36,517 nucleotides of DNA from [Flexibacter] sp. ATCC 35208 (GTDB lineage Bacteria > Bacteroidota > Bacteroidia > Chitinophagales > Chitinophagaceae), in NCBI RefSeq assembly GCF_001975825.1, contig NZ_MTKN01000018.1:28205-64721 (forward strand), in the 5' to 3' direction. A program made the translations under genes and the position numbers. Each line of letters starts with the position of its first letter. Within the stretch, counting starts at the first letter, position 1. The notes beneath the pieces were generated by a model that saw only the letters and a program-made list of their open reading frames with translations, made no database searches and was not told where the DNA came from. Positions 31,439-36,517 of the stretch are shown here, piece after piece.

Positions 31439-34400
31439 ATGAAAGGATTAATTTTCTTCATGACCATCCTCCTGGGATGTATGGAGGTGTTTGCCCAGTC
31501 GTATCAGATTTCTGGAACAGTTACCAGCAAAGAATCCGGCGATAAATTGCCGGGGGTTACCATTCGTATTAAAAACACGAATACGGGTACCCAGACTGAT
31601 GCCGACGGACAGTTTCACCTCAAAGTTCCCAATGGACAAACGGTCTCTCTGGTACTGACCTATGTAGGCTACCAGACACTCACAGTGAACGCTTCACCAT
31701 CCAACACGGTAAAGGCACAATTACAACTAGCGAACAACAACATGAACGAAGTAGTGGTAGTTGGCTATGGCACCGTATCCAAAGGCAACTTTACCGGTGC
31801 TGCTTCTTCGCTGAATGCGCAGAAAGAACTGAAAGACGTACCGGCCAATACCGCTGCCGAAGCACTGGCAGGCCGCCTGGCAGGTGTGCAGGTCACGACT
31901 ACCGAAGGTAGACCCGGTGCTGATATCCTGATCCGTGTAAGAGGCGGTGGCTCTATCACACAGGACAATTCTCCGCTCTACATTGTAGATGGTATACAGG
32001 TTGAAAATGCGCTCTCTTTATTGTCACCACAGGAAATTCAAAGTATCGATGTACTCAAGGATGCTGCATCTACAGCCATCTATGGTGCCAGAGGTGCGAA
32101 TGGTGTGGTGATCATCACCACCAAAGGGGGGAAAGACATGCCGACCCGCGTAAATTATGATGGCTATATGGGGGTACGCAGTATTGTGAACGAACTACCG
32201 GTTTTATCGCCGTATGACTATGTAAAGTACCAGTATAAACTGTACAACTATCAAACCGACGATGATACCAAAAATGCTTTCAGGGATAAGTATGGTCGCT
32301 GGGAGGATCTTGAATTGTACAAACAGGTACCGGCTACTGACTGGCAGGATGAAGTATTTGGCCGCAATGCCACGAACAATACCCATGTGGTCACGGTAAC
32401 AGGTGGTAGTAAAACTTCGTCTTTCAATCTCACGCTGAACAATACTTCCGAACAGGGTATCATGCTGGAATCCGGTTATCGCCGTACCATGGCAGCATTC
32501 CGTTTTGATCATACTGCCAGCAAACGTTTGAAGGTAGGCATCACTACCCGATACAGCCGTCAGCGGGTAGATGGGGTAGGTACTTCAAATACGGGTTCGC
32601 AGGGTACTAACCGCCTGCGCAATGCCGTACGTTACAAGCCGTTCATCGCTCCCGGTGATGAAGATGTGGTGGATGTATTTGATCCTGAATATGCGAATCT
32701 TACGAACCTCACGAATCCTGTGTTACTTGCACACAATGAATTGAAATATGATTACCGTAATGATGCTAACCTGAATGGTTATCTGAATTTCACGATCCTG
32801 GATGGATTGACCTTCCGGAGTACGGTAGGTTTCACCAGTACAGGCACGCGTACCAATACTTACAATGGATATGTTACATCCGTTGCGCGTTCTAATGCAG
32901 ATATGCCGGTAGTCACTATTGCTACAGGAGAAACGACGACCCTCACCAATTCAAATACGCTTAGTTATAACAAAAACTTTAATAATAAACACCAGATCGA
33001 TCTGCTGGCCGGTCAGGAAATTTATATGCTGAAAGGGAATTCTCAGAGCACTACTGTCAAGTGGATGCCTGTGGATCTTACACCGGAACAGGCATTTGCC
33101 GGTATTCAAAAGGCCACGCCGCCTACCGGACAAATACAGGATCCGCCTACTACCAGCGTGACCCAAAACAGGCTGATCTCATTTTTTGGCAGGGCCAATT
33201 ATGGGTACAACAACAGGTACCTGGCCACACTCACCCTGCGCTATGATGGGTCTTCCCGGTTCAGTTATGAAAATGGTTTTGCTTCCTTCCCATCTATAGC
33301 GCTCGCATGGCGGGTGACACAGGAAAATTTCATGCGGAATATTCATTGGCTTTCTGACCTGAAACTACGCGCTACACTGGGTACTGCGGGTAATAACCGC
33401 ATCTCGGAAGACCTGTTCAAAACCATGTATGGTACCAGCACCAGCTCCTATGCCTTTGATGAATCTGTGACTCCTGGTACTGCTCCTTTGTCTTTAGCAA
33501 ATCCACGACTGAAATGGGAAACGACCGTATCCCGCAACCTCGGTCTGGACTTCGCTGTATTAGATAACCGGATCAGTGGTTCCGTGGATTATTATTACAA
33601 CAATACCCGCGATCTCCTGCTGGCTGCCCAGATACCTCAGACAACCGGTTATAGCAGCCAGATCCAGAATGTAGGGAAGACACAAAATAAGGGGCTGGAG
33701 CTACAGATAGCGGCGGTGGTGATCAATAAGAAAAAAGTGAGTTACAATGTGTCTTTCAACATTGCGGCGAACAGAAATAAAATTGTGAGTCTGGGTACGG
33801 ATCCTACCGGTGCTCCCTTGAAATCTTATTACGCCCAATCCGGTTGGGTAAATAGTCTGAACGACTTCCTGGTACAGGTAGGACAGCCAATCGGGCAGTT
33901 TTACGGCTATGTCACCGATGGCTATTACAAAATCGAAGATTTCAATTACGACGCCGGCACACAACATTATACACTGAAATCAGATGTGCCAAATACCAGC
34001 GCGGTAGCCCTTGGTAGCCGTGAAGTGCAACCCGGTGACCTCAAACTGAAGAAGCTGTCAAAAGATACTTCCAAAATCATTGGACTGAATGACAGACAGG
34101 TTTTGGGCAATGCCCAGCCGAAGTTCTTTGGTGGTTTTAACCAGCAGTTTACATGGAGGGGATTTGACGTCAGTGTTTTTGTCAACTTCTCTTATGGCAA
34201 CAAGGTATACAATGCGAATAAGATCGAATTTACCACTACCTATCAATACAAAGACAACAACCTGATCAGGGAGATGAAAGATGCGTGGAAATGGTATGGC
34301 GACAATGGTGCACTGGTAACAGATCCGGATCAGTTGCAGGCGTTGAACAAAGATACTAAATACTGGTCAGCACCTGCGGGCAACTACTTCCTGCACTCCT

Positions 34401-34663
34401 TTGCTATAGAAGATGGATCCTTTATCAGGATCAGTAATCTGACCATCGGGTATTCACTGCCAGCTACCTTGCTGAAGAGAACCCATGTCTTCTCCCGTTT
34501 CAGGGTGTATGCCACAGTCAATAACCTGTACACATTTACAAAGTATACGGGCTATGATCCGGAGGCCAATACCCGCCGCAGCAACCCGCTCACGCCGGGG
34601 GTGGATTATGCGGCTTACCCAAGAAGCCGTTTCATACTGGGTGGTGTCAATGTTTCTTTTTAA
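31439..34663 (+). CDS. SusC-like TonB-dependent outer-membrane transporter
   Basis: A 1074-residue outer-membrane barrel that imports a glycan or oligosaccharide with its SusD partner, powered by TonB. The signal peptide (about 1-19, ending EVFAQ) is followed by a carboxypeptidase-regulatory-like domain (YQISGTVTSKESGDKLPGVT ... VGYQTLTV), a TonB box (MNEVVVVGYGT), and the plug domain with LAGRLAGVQVTTTEGRPGAD, IRVRGGGSI, PLYIVDGIQ and IYGARGANGVVIITTKGG, all classic SusC motifs. The long barrel ends YPRSRFILGGVNVSF. It lacks the N-terminal signalling domain needed for FecR control, so the fecR gene at 12263 is probably not its regulator. susD starts 19 bases after. No glycosidase adjoins within the window; the substrate is unknown. 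Confidence 0.95.
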   Translation: MKGLIFFMTILLGCMEVFAQSYQISGTVTSKESGDKLPGVTIRIKNTNTGTQTDADGQFHLKVPNGQTVSLVLTYVGYQTLTVNASPSNTVKAQLQLANNNMNEVVVVGYGTVSKGNFTGAASSLNAQKELKDVPANTAAEALAGRLAGVQVTTTEGRPGADILIRVRGGGSITQDNSPLYIVDGIQVENALSLLSPQEIQSIDVLKDAASTAIYGARGANGVVIITTKGGKDMPTRVNYDGYMGVRSIVNELPVLSPYDYVKYQYKLYNYQTDDDTKNAFRDKYGRWEDLELYKQVPATDWQDEVFGRNATNNTHVVTVTGGSKTSSFNLTLNNTSEQGIMLESGYRRTMAAFRFDHTASKRLKVGITTRYSRQRVDGVGTSNTGSQGTNRLRNAVRYKPFIAPGDEDVVDVFDPEYANLTNLTNPVLLAHNELKYDYRNDANLNGYLNFTILDGLTFRSTVGFTSTGTRTNTYNGYVTSVARSNADMPVVTIATGETTTLTNSNTLSYNKNFNNKHQIDLLAGQEIYMLKGNSQSTTVKWMPVDLTPEQAFAGIQKATPPTGQIQDPPTTSVTQNRLISFFGRANYGYNNRYLATLTLRYDGSSRFSYENGFASFPSIALAWRVTQENFMRNIHWLSDLKLRATLGTAGNNRISEDLFKTMYGTSTSSYAFDESVTPGTAPLSLANPRLKWETTVSRNLGLDFAVLDNRISGSVDYYYNNTRDLLLAAQIPQTTGYSSQIQNVGKTQNKGLELQIAAVVINKKKVSYNVSFNIAANRNKIVSLGTDPTGAPLKSYYAQSGWVNSLNDFLVQVGQPIGQFYGYVTDGYYKIEDFNYDAGTQHYTLKSDVPNTSAVALGSREVQPGDLKLKKLSKDTSKIIGLNDRQVLGNAQPKFFGGFNQQFTWRGFDVSVFVNFSYGNKVYNANKIEFTTTYQYKDNNLIREMKDAWKWYGDNGALVTDPDQLQALNKDTKYWSAPAGNYFLHSFAIEDGSFIRISNLTIGYSLPATLLKRTHVFSRFRVYATVNNLYTFTKYTGYDPEANTRRSNPLTPGVDYAAYPRSRFILGGVNVSF

Positions 34664-34682
34664 TGGATTAAACGATTTGATT

Positions 34683-36506
34683 ATGTACGCGTACATACGT
34701 TCATTCTTTATACTTATCATTTTTGTCACAGCATTCAGTGCGTGCAAAAAATACCTGACGATCGAGAACCCGTCTACGATATCGCAGGATGCTGTATTTA
34801 CCAGTGTATCCAATACGAATGCCGCTGTGGTAGGTGTATACGCCATGTTGATCGGCGATAATGGATACGGTAACCGTATTTCCTGTTTGTTTCCACAATC
34901 ATCCGACGATTTCAAAACGTCCGGTGACTATAGTGCTGACGACAGAAGAGGGATCAGTACTTATGGTGCCAGTGCGGGGAATAGTGATTTGCCGAACCCT
35001 TTCAACCAGTTGTTCAAAGGAATAGAGAGAGCGAATATTTGTATCAAATATATCCCGTTGTCTCCTTTGTATAATGGTGGTTCTGCAACAGAGCAGTCAC
35101 AGATGAAGAAGATGTATGGAGAGGCATTGACCTTGCGTGCGCAGTTTTACTTTGAAGCGTTGCGCAACTGGGGCGATCTGCCCGCACAATTGGTGCCCGC
35201 CGCAGATCTGGCGGATATGTACCTGCCCAGGACTGACAAGGATTCCATTTATCAGCAATTGCTGGATGATCTGGCAGTGGCGGAAGAATTAGTGCCCTGG
35301 AGAACGGAATCACCCGATCAGAATTTACGACTCACCAAAGGTGCGGTGAAAGGGATCAGGGCCAGAATTGCACTGGCAGTGGGCGGATATTCATTGCGTA
35401 CGAATCCTCATGTGATGGCGAGAAGAGATGATTATAAAAAGTTCTACCAGATAGCTTATGATGAATGTGCGGATATTATGGCACATCCTGAACAGCATTC
35501 GCTGAACCCTGTGTATGAAAATATCTTCAAGTCATTGCATACATCTACGCGAACAGACGATGCGCATGAACTGATGTTTGAAATTGGCGCCTATGGTGGG
35601 AATGCCAGTACAGATAGTAAGCTGGGTTATTACAATGGCCTGAAGCATAATACCTCTTCCCGCTTTGGTGGCGGTGGTGGCGGCATCAATGTATTGCCCA
35701 CGTATTTTTATGAATTTGATTCCATTGGCGATTGTCGCCGGGATGTGACCATTAACCTGTTTGAAATAGATGCAAATAGTCAGAAGATAGCGGTAACAGC
35801 TGGGGTGATGACGGATGGTAAGTATCGCCGTTCCTGGACGAGCATTACCGGTACATCGCAGAATCTGGCTATCAACTGGCCGATACTTCGGTTCTCTGAT
35901 GTATTGCTGATGTATGCAGAGGCAGACAATGAAATCAACGAAGCGCCTTCTGCAAAGGCGCAGGATGCTTTGCTTCAGGTACAGAAAAGAGCTTATGTAG
36001 GGCACCTGGACCGGTTGCCTGAAATACCTACAGATAAACAGGGATTCTTTGATGCTGTCGTGCATGAAAGGTTGCTGGAATTCGGGGGTGAAGGGATTCG
36101 GAAGTATGATCTGATCCGCTGGAACCTGCTGGCTACAAAGTTGACAGAGACAAGGGATAAGTTGCGTCAGTTTATGAATGGAGAGGGGCGGTATGCGAAT
36201 GTGCCTTTGTACCTCTATGCAAAAGCGGCGACGTATAATCTTACGAATTCAGTGGATGAAACACAGACGCTGGATTTGTATGGTGGACCGGTATCACAGG
36301 TGTTGTTTGAACCGGGATTGGGGTCTTCTTCTGCGCCTTCGGGGTATACAGCCAAGAGTTGGCGGGCGGCGGTGAATGAAGATTACCTGACGGGGGCGAG
36401 GAAGGGGTATGCGATTTATTTTGAGGCGAATAAAAAAGAGCTGTTTCCTATTCCAACAGATGCTTTGAATAGTAATTATAAGCTGGTACAAAATCAGGGG
36501 TATTAG
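34683..36506 (+). CDS. SusD/RagB-like glycan-binding outer-membrane lipoprotein
   Basis: A 607-residue surface lipoprotein that caps the SusC channel and binds substrate. The signal peptide has a lipobox (TAFSAC, C21) followed by KKYLTIENPSTIS, the usual SusD start. TPR-like helices follow, with family markers GEALTLRAQFYFEALRNWGD (the common RA.yyf.L...wGd block), GAVKGIRARIALAVGG, WPILRFSDVLLMYAEADNEI and the end GEGIRKYDLIRWN and ELFPIPTDALNSN. The ATG at 34683 is chosen because it begins the lipoprotein signal; an upstream extension into susC is a shadow. The gene is complete, ending just 11 bases before the window edge. It forms an operon with susC; any enzymes of the locus must lie further downstream. 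Confidence 0.94.
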   Translation: MYAYIRSFFILIIFVTAFSACKKYLTIENPSTISQDAVFTSVSNTNAAVVGVYAMLIGDNGYGNRISCLFPQSSDDFKTSGDYSADDRRGISTYGASAGNSDLPNPFNQLFKGIERANICIKYIPLSPLYNGGSATEQSQMKKMYGEALTLRAQFYFEALRNWGDLPAQLVPAADLADMYLPRTDKDSIYQQLLDDLAVAEELVPWRTESPDQNLRLTKGAVKGIRARIALAVGGYSLRTNPHVMARRDDYKKFYQIAYDECADIMAHPEQHSLNPVYENIFKSLHTSTRTDDAHELMFEIGAYGGNASTDSKLGYYNGLKHNTSSRFGGGGGGINVLPTYFYEFDSIGDCRRDVTINLFEIDANSQKIAVTAGVMTDGKYRRSWTSITGTSQNLAINWPILRFSDVLLMYAEADNEINEAPSAKAQDALLQVQKRAYVGHLDRLPEIPTDKQGFFDAVVHERLLEFGGEGIRKYDLIRWNLLATKLTETRDKLRQFMNGEGRYANVPLYLYAKAATYNLTNSVDETQTLDLYGGPVSQVLFEPGLGSSSAPSGYTAKSWRAAVNEDYLTGARKGYAIYFEANKKELFPIPTDALNSNYKLVQNQGY

Positions 36507-36517
36507 TTTTTGTTGAT

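Noticed and set aside
31439..34663. FecR at 12263 as regulator of this SusC.
   Set aside because: This SusC has no N-terminal signalling domain, and the genes are 18 kb apart.
34485..34682. Upstream extension of the SusD protein into the susC gene.
   Set aside because: The lipoprotein signal begins at 34683. The extension is a shadow of susC in another frame.

Overview
The window looks like chromosomal DNA of a member of the Bacteroidota, most likely a Chitinophaga-like soil bacterium (family Chitinophagaceae). This is inferred from the protein families present: a SusC/SusD pair, a FecR anti-sigma factor with a DUF4974-type end, a GH92 mannosidase, a type IX secretion C-terminal domain and an OmpA-anchored repeat protein. 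Promoters of the Bacteroidota type (TTTG, about 20 bases, TAnnTTTG) and few Shine-Dalgarno sites fit the same picture. I see no tRNA, rRNA, CRISPR array, transposase, phage gene or replication origin.

Layout. 1-460: a 48-bp minisatellite and gene-poor DNA. 461-3791 (minus): a short coding-like remnant, a GT4-type glycosyltransferase, a receiver domain tethered by a C-terminal membrane helix, and an RhlE-type DEAD-box helicase with its own terminator. 3941-5077 (plus): an MscS-family channel, then a 53-bp minisatellite. 5407-9285 (minus): a tightly packed operon of a 946-residue OmpA-anchored repeat protein, a small type IX sorting-domain protein and a secreted VOC/glyoxalase-fold protein. 9656-13432 (plus): a GH92 alpha-mannosidase with a strong terminator, then a FecR anti-sigma factor without a neighbouring sigma factor. 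13472-14137 (minus): a LuxR-type response regulator whose receiver lacks the phospho-accepting aspartate. 14138-15457: a 1.3-kb stretch with no firm gene, an unresolved small element and a 44/88-bp minisatellite. 15458-16225 (plus): a Tat-exported SGNH hydrolase.

16310-22686 (minus): a complete tripartite RND efflux operon (outer membrane factor, periplasmic adaptor, pump) behind a TetR regulator. Near-identical palindromes lie in the tetR promoter and over the start of the outer membrane factor gene, so the regulator probably controls both itself and the pump. 22850-26933 (plus): a promoter, a SAM-I riboswitch and an intrinsic terminator precede a trans-sulfuration enzyme (cystathionine gamma-synthase-like), followed by a secreted amidohydrolase and a translationally coupled DUF218/YdcF-like protein. 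26997-30124: a DAACS carboxylate symporter (minus) and an SGLT-like sodium:solute symporter (plus), divergently transcribed. 30446-30985 (minus): a Bacteroidota protein of unknown function. 31439-36506 (plus): a SusC/SusD glycan-uptake pair preceded by an unusual array of ten contiguous 11-bp units.

The strongest second-look items are the shared TetR palindromes, the phospho-site-less regulator, the tail-anchored receiver, the helically phased 11-bp array before susC, the 4 x 11-residue insert in the adaptor protein, and three separate minisatellites in 15 kb. No single large undescribed system stands out; the novelty is in these regulatory and architectural oddities.
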